A stretch of 64,000 nucleotides of DNA from JABGQS01 sp963666505 (GCA_963666505.2 CAXXXL010000003.1:682001-746000); one strand, 5' to 3'; shown: positions 36,601 through 45,441, counted from the stretch's first letter. Made by a program: numbers and translations. The notes: generated by a model not told the origin, from the letters alone.

Positions 36601-37059
36601 ATGGCAAAGAAAAGTTTGAGGGTGAGCGGGTACGGACTTGAGATAAGAAAACCGTATTCAAGCAGGGCGCAGGACGGCAGCTTCAAGGTTTGTATAGAAG
36701 ATATTAAAAAGGAAACGGACAGGTATCTTTCGGGTGCACAGGAGAGCGGGGTATACAGCGTTGCCGGAATGTGCATCGAGCTTAATATTACACGGCAGAC
36801 TCTTGATGCGTGGAGAGACGGATATTTTGCCGCCGAGGATGTGCACGACGATGCGGTGACAAGGAACGAAGAGCTTGCCGACTGCATAGAAATGGGGCTC
36901 TTGCACATATAGCGCTTTTGGGAGGAATGTGACAAATCGGCAGTACAGAGCAAGCATGTGAAGATGCTTGAGCGCTCAGGTGCTTTCGAGCCTAAAAAAG
37001 CAAAGGGGATAGGTACACCGCCGTTCGACTTAGGTTCGCTGGGCAGATTTTCAAAATAA
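36601..37059 (+). pseudogene. Phage terminase small subunit with in-frame amber codon
   Basis: The small terminase subunit binds the packaging site. The frame opens MAKKSLRVSGYGLEIRK behind AAAGGAGG and holds a helix-turn-helix-like segment (YSVAGMCIELNITRQTLDAW). A TAG at 36910-36912 stops it after 103 residues, yet the same frame continues for 48 more codons (RFWEECDKSAVQSKHVKM... ending GSLGRFSK) to the TAA at 37057. The tail looks like genuine terminase sequence, so a single base change in a former sense codon is likely. If not suppressed, the subunit is truncated. Confidence 0.8.
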
Positions 37060-37081
37060 TAAACAAAAGGATGTGAGCAGC

Positions 37082-37098
37082 GCCGCCTGGTGTGCGGC
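37082..37098 (+). terminator. Hairpin between the terminase genes
   Basis: GCCGC (37082-37086), loop, GCGGC (37094-37098), then TTTTTAT, directly before the large-subunit ATG. It is one of several hairpin plus T-run junctions in this prophage and may be a leaky terminator or an RNA-processing site. Confidence 0.5.
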
Positions 37099-37105
37099 TT
37101 TTTAT

Positions 37106-38566
37106 ATGGCGATGACTTTGTATGAGAAGATATTAAAAAAAGCGTTTGGTAAAGCTACAAAGAAACAAAAGCAGTTTTTGAGTGCGGATACCAGATATGT
37201 TGGGTATGGAGGAGCAAAAGGAGGAGGCAAGTCTCATGCAATAAGGATGAAGGCGACCTTTTTTGCGTTTGCGTTTCCGGGGATACAGATGCTTATAGTA
37301 AGGCGCAAACTGCCTGAACTGCGTGAGAACCACACAAAAAGGCTGCAGGCAGTTTATTCGCAGATGCCGCAGGAGCTTCAGCCAAAATATAACGACACGG
37401 AAAAGGCGTTCACATTCCCGTGGGGTTCGAGGATTAAGCTTGGTTACTGCGACAACGAAAGCGACGTGCTGCAGTATCAGGGGCAGGAATATGACGTTTT
37501 GTTCATAGACGAGGCAACGCAGCTCTCGGAGTATCAGTTCCATTGGCTGGATTCGTGCGTACGTGGGACAAATGCTTTTCCAAAGAGGACGTATATCACA
37601 TGCAACCCCGGCGGTGTCGGGCATACCTGGGTAAAAAGGCTGTTCATAGACAGGGACATGCAGCGCTGCGAGCAGAGCGGCGACTATACTTTCATACAGG
37701 CGTTGGTGTGGGATAACGATCCGCTGTTTTCGCAGGATGCAGGATACAGGCGGGCGCTGAAAAGACTGAAAAAACAGCACAGGGAAACTATGGCGCTCTG
37801 TGATATAAAGGAGCTTGCAAAACAGGAAGCGGACTACGTCAGAAAGCTGAAAAGCCTGCCTTCCGATTTGCGCCGTGCGTGGCTGGACGGAGACTGGAGC
37901 ATTTTTGCCGGGCAGTATTTCGGCGAGTTCTCGGAAAACAAGCATGTCTGCGCACCCTTCCCGATACCGCCGGAGTGGAGAAGGAGCGCAGCGCTGGACT
38001 ATGGCCTTGATATGCTGGCAGTGCTGTGGTTTGCAGTGGACCCTGCGGGAATGGTCTACTGCTATAGGTGTCTGGAGCGTCCTAACCTTACGATATCCGA
38101 TGCGGCAAAAGCCATAACCTCGACCGCAACAGAGAGGGTAGAGGAGTATTATGCGCCGCCCGACCTTTGGAGCAGACGGCAGGACAGCGGAAAGTCTGCC
38201 GCGGAGATCTTTGCACAGAACAACGTTCCGCTGACACGTGCAGGTAATTCCAGGATAGCGGGATGGCTGTGTGTGAAGGAATACCTAAAGGTAAAGAGAG
38301 GCAAAGCGGGGATACAGTTTTTTTCGTCCTGCGGACCTGTCGTAAGAAACCTGCCGCTGCTTCAGCACGACATTAAAATAGTCAATGATGTTGCAACACA
38401 ACCGCACGGCATCACCCATAGTCCGGATGCTCTGAGGTATTGGTGTTCTATGAGGCAGCTTTTGCCGCAGGTGAACGAGCCGACAGATTCCGATCCTTTT
38501 CATCTTAACAAAAAGCCGGAGGGAACGGTGAATTCGGATTATCTGCTGGGTGGATTTATAGAATGA
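37106..38566 (+). CDS. terL: Phage terminase large subunit
   Basis: The DNA-packaging motor, 486 residues from the ATG at 37106. A GTG at 37073 is in frame, but that stretch is occupied by a hairpin. ATPase motifs: GYGGAKGGGKSHAIR (Walker A), VLFIDEATQLSEYQ (Walker B), TYITCNPGGVGHTW (coupling motif). The nuclease half begins near SAALDYGLDMLAVLW, with a later acidic/His region, THSPDALRYWCSM. It is intact. It is separated by 12.7 kb from the portal gene, which is unusual because terminase and portal normally adjoin. Confidence 0.95.
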   Translation: MAMTLYEKILKKAFGKATKKQKQFLSADTRYVGYGGAKGGGKSHAIRMKATFFAFAFPGIQMLIVRRKLPELRENHTKRLQAVYSQMPQELQPKYNDTEKAFTFPWGSRIKLGYCDNESDVLQYQGQEYDVLFIDEATQLSEYQFHWLDSCVRGTNAFPKRTYITCNPGGVGHTWVKRLFIDRDMQRCEQSGDYTFIQALVWDNDPLFSQDAGYRRALKRLKKQHRETMALCDIKELAKQEADYVRKLKSLPSDLRRAWLDGDWSIFAGQYFGEFSENKHVCAPFPIPPEWRRSAALDYGLDMLAVLWFAVDPAGMVYCYRCLERPNLTISDAAKAITSTATERVEEYYAPPDLWSRRQDSGKSAAEIFAQNNVPLTRAGNSRIAGWLCVKEYLKVKRGKAGIQFFSSCGPVVRNLPLLQHDIKIVNDVATQPHGITHSPDALRYWCSMRQLLPQVNEPTDSDPFHLNKKPEGTVNSDYLLGGFIE

Positions 38567-38671
38567 GTACGAGAAAAAAGGTTTTTTGGCGTTTGATTTT
38601 AACAATAATATCTTACTTTTTATGAAAACCCGAACAAATGTTACGAAGCGTAAATAATAGTTAGCGTATAC

Positions 38672-38727
38672 TTAACATAAAGTTAATAGAAAACTGCTTG
38701 TAATATTTGCAGCGCTGAAAGTATAAT
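38672..38727 (+). promoter_or_regulatory. Orphan promoter with a Pho-box-like repeat
   Basis: TTAACA-TAAAG-TTAATA (38672-38688) matches the Firmicute PhoP box pattern of two TTAACA hexamers spaced by five. A TATAAT lies at 38722-38727, with TTGTAA 18 bases upstream of it. No phosphate gene follows. Between 38567 and 38880 I see no coding sequence. Confidence 0.45.
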
Positions 38728-38781
38728 AATGTCAGAGCAATAATACTCAAATATTTTTTCATTTTTCCTCTTTTTCGATAG

Positions 38782-38808
38782 AGCTGCGTGTACGTTGCGC
38801 AGCTTTTA
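38782..38808 (+). terminator. Terminator in the gene-free stretch
   Basis: AGCTGCG (38782-38788) pairs with CGCAGCT (38798-38804), followed by TTTATTG. It ends any short transcript from the Pho-box-like promoter before the next gene. Confidence 0.7.
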
Positions 38809-38880
38809 TTGTAACCAGCTGTATATACTTTTATATCAAAAATATGGTATTATAGTTACGTTAAAAGGGGGGGACCTTTT

Positions 38881-39555
38881 TTGAAGGAATCTAGTAAAAA
38901 AAGAATACTGACTGCTGCCGGCTGTTTTGCTGTTTTTGCTGTCACGGTTTGGTTTCTTTCAAAAGCGATGTTTTTTCCAAGCGTCGAAATCGGTTTGAAG
39001 CGGCTGCCGGCGATAGCGTTTTTTACCATACAGTCGAATATATTTGCCGCAGCCTGGCTGCTTTACACCGGGCTCAGTGAACTGACGACCAGGTTGCCCC
39101 GTCCAAAGCCTGTGCTCGGTATGATGCTGTGCTGCTATATGACCGTTACGGGTCTAGTATACTGGGTGGCACTGGTTCCCATGCTGGGGTTTGCAAAAGA
39201 GCTGTTTGCGGCAAGCAACATATGGATGCATACTGTGACACCGGTGTTTGTACCCGTAGTCTTTGCACTTGTTTCGAAAACGAAAGCGATATCTGCAAGC
39301 GGCATTTTGCTCATTCTGGTATATCCGTTTTTTTATACGGTGTATGCTTACATACTCCACAGCGCTATCGGCGTATACCTTTATCCTTTCTTTAATCCGT
39401 CTGTGATGGGAAGCAGGCTGTTTAGTTTGCTGGCGCTTGCAGTGATTGCGGGTATGTTTGTAGGATTCGGTTTTTTATACAGGTATATATGGAACAGGCT
39501 AAGCAAAAAACAGACAAGCCGGGTGTTGCGGCAGCAGGAACGGCCAGGTATATGA
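38881..39555 (+). CDS. Pr6Pr-family membrane protein
   Basis: A 224-residue protein with about six helices, fitting the Pr6Pr (FAR-17a/AIG1-like) family: a conserved TIQSNIFAAAWLLYTG segment, then VTGLVYWVAL and WMHTVTPVFVPVVFAL with the family histidine. The start is TTG behind a long G-run (GGGGGGG). Members are proposed to bind or hydrolyse lipids, but the bacterial role is unknown. It is the first of five non-phage genes inserted between terminase and the rest of the prophage. Confidence 0.8.
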   Translation: MKESSKKRILTAAGCFAVFAVTVWFLSKAMFFPSVEIGLKRLPAIAFFTIQSNIFAAAWLLYTGLSELTTRLPRPKPVLGMMLCCYMTVTGLVYWVALVPMLGFAKELFAASNIWMHTVTPVFVPVVFALVSKTKAISASGILLILVYPFFYTVYAYILHSAIGVYLYPFFNPSVMGSRLFSLLALAVIAGMFVGFGFLYRYIWNRLSKKQTSRVLRQQERPGI

Positions 39556-39625
39556 TTGGCGGCAGGGCAAAAAGATGATATACTCTATATAAAACAATAG
39601 GTTAAACAACTGAATTGAGGTAATA

Positions 39626-40378
39626 ATGGACAATAACAATGATAAAATGATCGCCGTGCTTATAGATGCGGATAATGTATCGGAGAAGTATATAAAGTAT
39701 ATACTCGACGAGATATCCAACCATGGTACACCGACTATAAAAAGGATATACGGAGACTGGACAAAGTCTCAGATGACTTCCTGGAAAAGCGTTCTTTTAG
39801 AGAACTCCATCGCTCCTATACAACAGTACAGCTATACTTCCGGTAAAAATGCCACCGATGCTGCGCTTATAATAGATGCAATGGATATTCTTTATGCTGA
39901 CAGAGTTGAGGGCTTTTGTATAGTTTCGAGCGACAGCGATTTTACGAGGCTTGCTGCACGGCTTAGGGAAGCGGGGATGTATGTGATCGGAATGGGAGAG
40001 AAAAAGACACCAACGCCGTTTATATCTGCCTGTGAGCAGTTTAAATACTTGGAAGTGCTGGCAGGGGAAGCGAATTCTTCGAAGGAACCGGAGGCTTCCA
40101 AACTCCAGGCAAAGGCGAACATGGCAAACAAGGCTACGATAACAAAAGCAATTGCTTCCATTGTGGATGAGAGCAGCGATGATGATGGATGGGCATATTT
40201 GGGCGAAGTGGGGAAAAGGTTGAACAAGCGTTTCCCAGACTTTGACACCAGAAACTATGGCTACAACAAGCTGACTCCGTTTGTGGCGTCGCTTAAGCGG
40301 TTCGAAATAAAATCCAGCAAAACCAGCAATCCAAACGTTGTTTTCAAATATATCCGCAACATCGAGAAGAAAAAATAG
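39626..40378 (+). CDS. NYN-domain nuclease with LOTUS (OST-HTH) domain
   Basis: A 250-residue protein. The N-terminal NYN (PIN-like) nuclease fold shows VLIDADNVSEKYI, GKNATDAALIIDAMD and VSSDSDFTRLAARLRE, with the acidic metal-binding residues. The C-terminal ~70 residues resemble an OST-HTH/LOTUS RNA-binding domain (DGWAYLGEVGKRLNKRFPDF, YGYNKLTPFVASL). Bacterial NYN-LOTUS proteins are predicted RNases; the target is unknown. The start follows TTGAGGTAATA. It lies between phage blocks but has no phage hallmark. Confidence 0.87.
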   Translation: MDNNNDKMIAVLIDADNVSEKYIKYILDEISNHGTPTIKRIYGDWTKSQMTSWKSVLLENSIAPIQQYSYTSGKNATDAALIIDAMDILYADRVEGFCIVSSDSDFTRLAARLREAGMYVIGMGEKKTPTPFISACEQFKYLEVLAGEANSSKEPEASKLQAKANMANKATITKAIASIVDESSDDDGWAYLGEVGKRLNKRFPDFDTRNYGYNKLTPFVASLKRFEIKSSKTSNPNVVFKYIRNIEKKK

Positions 40379-40389
40379 ACTGACATACG

Positions 40390-40415
40390 ACCGCTCTTCA
40401 GGAGCGGTTTTTTTG
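40390..40415. terminator. Terminator after the NYN-LOTUS gene
   Basis: ACCGCTC (40390-40396) pairs with GAGCGGT (40402-40408), then TTTTTTT. The stop codon of the convergent MFS gene (40398-40400) lies inside the loop. Confidence 0.85.
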
Positions 40416-41576
40416 TGCTCTTTTTTCAAAAAGCGATAGGATAATCTGAGTTGTCAGAATGATTAAAGGAGGAGCAAGACAGACCGAGAGCGCTGCTTTC
40501 AGGCTTCCGGTTGCGTCTGCGACGGTGCCCATTAGTATCGGCTGAAGGATTCCGCCGAGGCCTGCTGCTGTCAGCAGTATTCCGAATACGGTGTTTGTAT
40601 ATTTTGGGAAGCTGTCTTTTCCGATCGCAAGCAGAGTAGGGAACATAGCAGAACATCCAAACCCCATAACGCCGAAAGAAACCACCGATATTGCAAGGCC
40701 GCCAAAGACAAGGCAGATTCCAAGACCGAGTGCTGCCAGTATACTGAGAGCAGCCACGAGAATGTACGGGCTGCCCCTGTAGCGCGTGAATATTATTCTG
40801 CCTATTGCGGCGCAGAACCAGAAGAATGAAAGGGTAAGCGTGGAATAGATCTCGACTGTCGTTATTGAGGAGATGTAACTAGATACATAGAATGTTATTC
40901 CGGCTTCGAGTGCAACGTATGCAAGCATCCCAAGGCCAAGGACGATTACCAGTTTGTTTTTAAGCAACTTGAAAGTAAGCCCTGTTTCTTCGTGAGTTTC
41001 TATGTTCTTTACAGGGTAGCGTGGTAAGGGATAGCTTAGTTTTAAAAAGACTGCGAAAAGGACTGCGAGCAGAGCCAGAGAAGCCAGCATAACGTATACC
41101 CAGTCCCCGAACAGATTAAGCATAAGGATGGCAAGGAAAGGCCCGGTCACCGTACCGGTAGCAAAGAATACACGGGAGAGGTTCAATATGCGGGCAGCAG
41201 CCCATTTGCTGACGTCTGTGAGAAGCGAGGACATTGAGAGTTCGAGAACTGAAAACGACATTCCTATTATGAAAAAGCCTGCTCCTATAGCAAAGGGGTT
41301 GTTTATCAGAAGAGCGATAAGGAACCCGGTCAGCTGAGCTGTGAACGTAAAGAGCAGCACCTTTTTACGACCGACTTTATCTGTCAGTTCTCCGGTGAGT
41401 ATAGGGCTTATGAAGTAGCCAAGGAAAACCATTGTTATAATGGTGCCGACGGAGGTGTTGGAAAGCGAATATTTTGAGCCTATCTCGTTCACTATACGCT
41501 GAAGCATGGAAAGATTCAGCCCCAGAAACAGAAAAGTCGAAAAAGCAAAAGCAGTAATCTTCTTGTTTACAACCAT
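40398..41576 (-). CDS. MFS transporter
   Basis: A ~392-residue permease with twelve helices. I chose the ATG at 41576 (MVVNKKITAFAF) because GGAGGTG precedes it; an upstream open frame to 41642 has no ribosome site. The motif GELTDKVGRKKVLLFTF between helices 2 and 3 is the MFS signature. The C-terminal half has GVMGFGCSAMFPTLLAIG, seen in FucP-like sugar transporters, so a sugar substrate is possible. The sialidase-like gene nearby is on the other strand. Confidence 0.88.
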   Translation of the reverse strand: MVVNKKITAFAFSTFLFLGLNLSMLQRIVNEIGSKYSLSNTSVGTIITMVFLGYFISPILTGELTDKVGRKKVLLFTFTAQLTGFLIALLINNPFAIGAGFFIIGMSFSVLELSMSSLLTDVSKWAAARILNLSRVFFATGTVTGPFLAILMLNLFGDWVYVMLASLALLAVLFAVFLKLSYPLPRYPVKNIETHEETGLTFKLLKNKLVIVLGLGMLAYVALEAGITFYVSSYISSITTVEIYSTLTLSFFWFCAAIGRIIFTRYRGSPYILVAALSILAALGLGICLVFGGLAISVVSFGVMGFGCSAMFPTLLAIGKDSFPKYTNTVFGILLTAAGLGGILQPILMGTVADATGSLKAALSVCLAPPLIILTTQIILSLFEKRAQKNRS

Positions 41577-41749
41577 TAGCACCTCCAGTAAGCATAAAGT
41601 CAAGTAATTATAGCACAGTGGAAAAGCAAAGCGAACAGACAAAACAGAAAACTGGTCATAAAACAGTTGATTGAGCGTATATTCTGATTCTCTTATTCAT
41701 AAGGTGTGATATAATATAGCGTATTGAGTAAGATGAGCGGAGGACGGAT

Positions 41750-42124
41750 ATGCAGATTGACGTTGCAGTGAGGTTCTGGGAATATATCGACGGGGCACAA
41801 TTTGACGAGCTTGGCGGCATTATTTGCGAAGACGCTGTCATTTGGTGCCCGAACACAAGGGAAGTATATAAAAGCGCAAAGAATTACATTGATTTTAACA
41901 AAGCATATCCGGGAAGGTGGTTTGCGGACGTTGAAAAAGCGGTCATGGCAGGCGAAGAGGCAGTGACTGTTTCGAGGGTGTATGATGAGGAAGGCGCAAG
42001 CTTTTACTGCATAACCTTTTTTAGATTTGAAGGCGAACGCATAAACGAGATAATACAGTATTGGGGAGAGAACAGCGAGCCGCCGAAATGGAGAGAAGGC
42101 AAGGCATTTGCGCACAGATATTGA
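41750..42124 (+). CDS. SnoaL/NTF2-like small protein
   Basis: A 124-residue protein with the cone-shaped NTF2 fold pattern: MQIDVAVRFWEYIDGAQFDEL, DAVIWCPNTREV, SRVYDEEGASFYCITFFRFEG and IIQYWGEN. Such proteins are binding proteins or small enzymes with varied roles. GGAGGACGGAT precedes the ATG. The sialidase-like gene starts ~44 bp downstream, so they may be co-transcribed. No specific function is supported. Confidence 0.75.
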   Translation: MQIDVAVRFWEYIDGAQFDELGGIICEDAVIWCPNTREVYKSAKNYIDFNKAYPGRWFADVEKAVMAGEEAVTVSRVYDEEGASFYCITFFRFEGERINEIIQYWGENSEPPKWREGKAFAHRY

Positions 42125-42167
42125 TGCGGCAGGCAGGGTCCGATTTTGATTATTATTGGAGGCAATG

Positions 42168-43244
42168 ATGTTTAGAAAAATTTCTGAAGGGTTTGTTTAC
42201 AAGGCGAAGGAAGGCGGCAGAGTTGCCTGCGGGCCACGAACGGCGCTTTTATCGGACGGCAGACTGATATGCTCTTATATGACGCAGACGCAGATAGGAC
42301 AAAACGACTTTCGAGCGGTGGCGGCTTATTCGGAAGATGGCGAGAGCTGGTATGGAGAAAAGCCGATATGGCCGCAGTGGGACTTGGTGAAATCTCCCTT
42401 CGTATCGGTGAGGAACACGCCGGACGGGAAAGTAAGCGTAGCCGGCATTGTTTTCGAAATGGAAGGCGAAGGTGAGGTGTTCTGGTCTGACGAAGCCGCA
42501 GGTATGAAGGAAAACAAGCTGTGCTGGTGCATATCGGAAGACGGTATCAACTTCCCGGATCCTAATATTGTCGAGCTTGCTTATTACGCTTCGGCAGAGC
42601 AGCCGGGCGGTATGCTGGTCAGAGAAAACGGAGAAATGATCATGATATATTCTCCGTATGACACTATAAAAAAGAAACAAGCAGTTGAAACTAACAAGCT
42701 TTTGATGATGAAAAGCAGGAACAGCGGCAAGAGTTTTGAGGCGTCGGTTCTGGGCAGCGTAGAAGGCAAGGCGAATTTTGCAGAGAGCTGGATAGCGGAG
42801 CTGACGGACGGCAGGCTGTTTGTTTCGTCATGGCTGCTGGACGGAAAGGAGACACCGGATGTGTGCTTTGTTTCGGACAATGGCGGGGACAGCTTTGCCG
42901 GACCGTTTGATATGAAGCTTGGAGGGCAGACGACGTCGCTGACACCGTATAAAGACGGCAGGGTGCTGGTGGCTTATAACCAGAGGGTAAATGGGAAAGT
43001 CGGCGTTTGGCTGGCGCAGGGCAAGCCTGGCAAGGACGGTTTCGAGATAATTTCAAACGAACCTGTCTGGCAAGCGCTGTCGGGAACGAGGAACAATAAG
43101 TCTGAAGACTTTGACAACTGGACGGACTATTCATTTGGAGAGCCGCACGCAGGAATAATGGCGGACGGCAGCATAATCGTTGTGTTCTGGTGCATACAGC
43201 CGGGCGGAACAGGGATAAGGTATGTAAAGCTAGAAACGGAGTAA
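42168..43244 (+). CDS. Sialidase-like beta-propeller (exo-alpha-sialidase/BNR family)
   Basis: A ~358-residue six-bladed-propeller protein. At least four Asp-box-like turns are visible: YSEDGESWYG, ISEDGINFPD, KSRNSGKSFEA and VSDNGGDSFAG. The N-terminus has RKISEGFVYKAKEGGRVACG, and the end has SFGEPHAGIMADGSIIVVFW, as in the sialidase_2/BNR_2 group. No signal peptide is seen, so it would act in the cytoplasm on imported glycans, or it is a structural relative. ATGs at 42165 and 42168 both lie behind TTGGAGG; I use the second for spacing. Confidence 0.8.
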   Translation: MFRKISEGFVYKAKEGGRVACGPRTALLSDGRLICSYMTQTQIGQNDFRAVAAYSEDGESWYGEKPIWPQWDLVKSPFVSVRNTPDGKVSVAGIVFEMEGEGEVFWSDEAAGMKENKLCWCISEDGINFPDPNIVELAYYASAEQPGGMLVRENGEMIMIYSPYDTIKKKQAVETNKLLMMKSRNSGKSFEASVLGSVEGKANFAESWIAELTDGRLFVSSWLLDGKETPDVCFVSDNGGDSFAGPFDMKLGGQTTSLTPYKDGRVLVAYNQRVNGKVGVWLAQGKPGKDGFEIISNEPVWQALSGTRNNKSEDFDNWTDYSFGEPHAGIMADGSIIVVFWCIQPGGTGIRYVKLETE

Positions 43245-43245
43245 A

Positions 43246-43333
43246 ATGAAAAAAATGAGCGTTCGTGAGCGTTTTTATGTGTTAAAGTAGTATCATCAAA
43301 GGTTTGCCCGGTGGGGCGGGCCTTATTTTTATG
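43246..43333 (+). repeat. Direct repeat copy 1 at the left edge of the cassette locus
   Basis: An 88-base unit nearly identical to 50890-50978. It contains a hairpin CGTTC-GT-GAGCG with TTTTT, the core GTGTTAAAGTAGTATCATCAA, then a second hairpin GCCCG-N6-CGGGC followed by TTATTTTTATG. The differences cluster in the second hairpin and keep it paired. Confidence 0.9.
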
Positions 43334-43350
43334 AAAGGAAACAGGAAAAC

Positions 43351-45441
43351 ATGTTGAAAGAAAAGGATTGGCGCAAACGCCGCGCAGGAAAAGAAAATGA
43401 GTTCTATACAAAGGTAAATAATGGTGATATAATCAAAAAGAGGATGCCGGACATAGCCGAGATAAAACAGAACATCGATGCGGCACAGCGCCGGGCGGAA
43501 GCGTTTGAGAACGAGTGGCTGGACAGCGTATTTCAAAACGCAGACAGCCGGCAGGTCAGCGTTGCGAAAGCAAGGGCGCAAGAGGCAAAGGGCAGCGTGA
43601 AGAGCTGGAACGAAAAGCTGAGCGAAGCGTACGGCCTTGGAGAAAACGGGTATTGGAACCGCAGCACGGGCCAGCCAAAGACGCAGCAGTCGGCACAGAT
43701 GAGGGCAAACCCGGCGCATGCATATGCAGCGGGCAACGGCAGACCGGCACAGACGGCAAGGATGACACCGGCGCAGCCAAAGACGCAGCAGTCGGCACAG
43801 ATGAGGACAAACCCGGCGCATGCATATGCAGCGGGCAACGGCAGACCGGCACAGACGGCAAGTACGACACCGGCGCAGCCAAAGACGCAGCAGTCGGCAC
43901 AGATGAGGACAAACCCGGCGCATGCATATGCAATAGGCAACGGCGACGGGCAGGTAAGGACACAGCAGTCAACACGGATGAGGCAGAACCCGGGACATGC
44001 ATACGGAATAGGGCAGTTTGGCACGAAGGCAGAGCAGCCAAAACCGACGACAGTACCCGGAGCAGCGGGCAGCGCTAAAGGCAGGCAGATAATGCAGCTG
44101 CAGGACACGCTGGTGCACAACCCGGGCATGAGCGACAGAGAAAAGAACCAGGTTCAGGAAAAGATAAGCAGCCTTGCGGCGGAGAAAGAAGTACTGGACT
44201 GGAAAGATGCGAATCCCGGTACGCCGACTGTTGAAAACTATGAAGCACAGAAAAGCTATTATGACAGGCTGTGGCAGCAGAACCAGGATGACATCGTAAA
44301 CGGACTCGGAAACGGCACGCTGGAACAGGGAAGCGACGAATGGTATGCGTTGTTTAAGAAAGGCGACGACCTTCTGGCAATGAAGGATGCGTACAACCGT
44401 GGCATGATGGGACAGCTGGATGGTGAAAAGGCAGTGACACATGTGGGCGGAGGAAGAAGGAGCGCTGGTCTTGATGCGAAGGATGAAGCTGCGTATACCG
44501 GAGGGACAAAGTCGGGGATGGATGACGAGGAGGAAAACAAGACTGCTGGAGATTCAAATGATACTACTAAGCCTAATCCAAGCAGTCTTGAGACATTAAA
44601 AGACTTAATGGAAAGAGCGACAGCGAACATACAGGGTGAATATGTATATATCACAGAAGAACAATATGAAGCAATTAAAGATATAATTGAACAGAGTTTA
44701 GAAGAAAGGCTTAATGCGGGTATCCCGGCTTCCAGTGATATTAAAGAGGCTCAGCAACTGTCTGCTTTAGAACAAAATCGTGAGTGGTCAATAAATTCTG
44801 ATCTATGCGATGCGATCATCGTTAATGTTGATGAACCTTATGGAAATGTAGATATAGATCGTATGGAGGAACTATCTAATGACGATGAGCCTCGTACACC
44901 TGAAGAAGAAGAGCTTTTAGCGAAGATAAATATTGGAATAGGTGTTCGTATAGATATCAATGGTTCTGATTTTGCGGCTTTAAAAGAACAGCTTGGAGCT
45001 TACGGAGCAGCACAATTTTTAGCAGAATATGTTCAGGACAATTATGGCGAAGATGTTTTGGATGATCGTTCGGTTAATGGTTTTATTGCAGAAGTATACA
45101 TTCATGACTATATCAACACAATGATTCCGGATGATTTTGATTATTCTGAAATTGAAGACAGGCAACTGGCAGAAGCTTTGCTGGGATGGAAAGATACGGG
45201 AGAAGAACTAAATATAGCCTATTTTCACGACGCTAACAGAGAAAAAGGAGAGCAGTTAGCCGATTTATTGGGTGTGCAAGTTACCGGGATTTGGAATGAA
45301 AATCTTTTGAATAATGCAGCGAAATTGTGGATGATTAACGATTACAGGGATAGAAATGGTATGTGGGAGGCAATAAAGCTGGGGAAAAAGCTTGAGTTTA
45401 TTGAAAAATATGGATTTGAAGAAGCAATGGAGCATTTCTAA
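43351..45441 (+). CDS. Polymorphic-toxin-like long protein, cassette 1
   Basis: A 696-residue protein with no recognised domain. Residues ~30-110 are helical and phage-like in position (IAEIKQNIDAAQRRAEAFEN). Residues ~108-210 hold three 34-residue repeats (QPKTQQSAQMRTNPAHAYAA plus a Gly/Ala/Pro spacer) and a fourth decayed unit. Residues ~308-395 form a junction module (QQNQDDIVNGLGNGTLEQGS; AYNRGMMGQLDGEKA; RRSAGLDAKDEAAYTGG) that recurs in cassettes 2 to 4. Residues ~396-696 are a unique C-terminal region, visibly more AT-rich. This is the architecture of a polymorphic toxin, but no catalytic motif was identified. A structural ejection protein is the main alternative. Confidence 0.75.
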   Translation: MLKEKDWRKRRAGKENEFYTKVNNGDIIKKRMPDIAEIKQNIDAAQRRAEAFENEWLDSVFQNADSRQVSVAKARAQEAKGSVKSWNEKLSEAYGLGENGYWNRSTGQPKTQQSAQMRANPAHAYAAGNGRPAQTARMTPAQPKTQQSAQMRTNPAHAYAAGNGRPAQTASTTPAQPKTQQSAQMRTNPAHAYAIGNGDGQVRTQQSTRMRQNPGHAYGIGQFGTKAEQPKPTTVPGAAGSAKGRQIMQLQDTLVHNPGMSDREKNQVQEKISSLAAEKEVLDWKDANPGTPTVENYEAQKSYYDRLWQQNQDDIVNGLGNGTLEQGSDEWYALFKKGDDLLAMKDAYNRGMMGQLDGEKAVTHVGGGRRSAGLDAKDEAAYTGGTKSGMDDEEENKTAGDSNDTTKPNPSSLETLKDLMERATANIQGEYVYITEEQYEAIKDIIEQSLEERLNAGIPASSDIKEAQQLSALEQNREWSINSDLCDAIIVNVDEPYGNVDIDRMEELSNDDEPRTPEEEELLAKINIGIGVRIDINGSDFAALKEQLGAYGAAQFLAEYVQDNYGEDVLDDRSVNGFIAEVYIHDYINTMIPDDFDYSEIEDRQLAEALLGWKDTGEELNIAYFHDANREKGEQLADLLGVQVTGIWNENLLNNAAKLWMINDYRDRNGMWEAIKLGKKLEFIEKYGFEEAMEHF
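43672..43977 (+). repeat. Tandem 102-bp coding repeat, three units
   Basis: Units start at 43672, 43774 and 43876 with a period of exactly 102 bp (34 codons). Units are nearly identical at DNA level, implying recent expansion. A shorter diverged unit follows to about 44035. Confidence 0.92.

Noticed and set aside
36601..38566. Amber-recoded phage genetic code
   Set aside because: Only one internal TAG was found in the phage genes; genes such as 50322 appear to use TAG as a normal stop, and large genes read cleanly with the standard code.
42156..43244. Complete sialic acid utilisation operon around the sialidase-like gene
   Set aside because: No nanA, nanE, nanK or SAT transporter is present; the neighbouring MFS gene is on the opposite strand and not specific.
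43672..44035. CRISPR-like periodic repeats
   Set aside because: The period is 102 bp with no unique spacers, and the repeats are in frame within a long protein gene.
43533..44129. Cys/Ala-rich and other overlapping frames across the 102-bp repeats, including 43282-43923
   Set aside because: Repeats in one frame keep the other frames open too; the compositions are not protein-like.
43351..45441. MuF-type phage toxin
   Set aside because: No MuF (SPP1 gp7-like) domain pattern was recognised in the N-terminus, and the gene lies before rather than after the portal.
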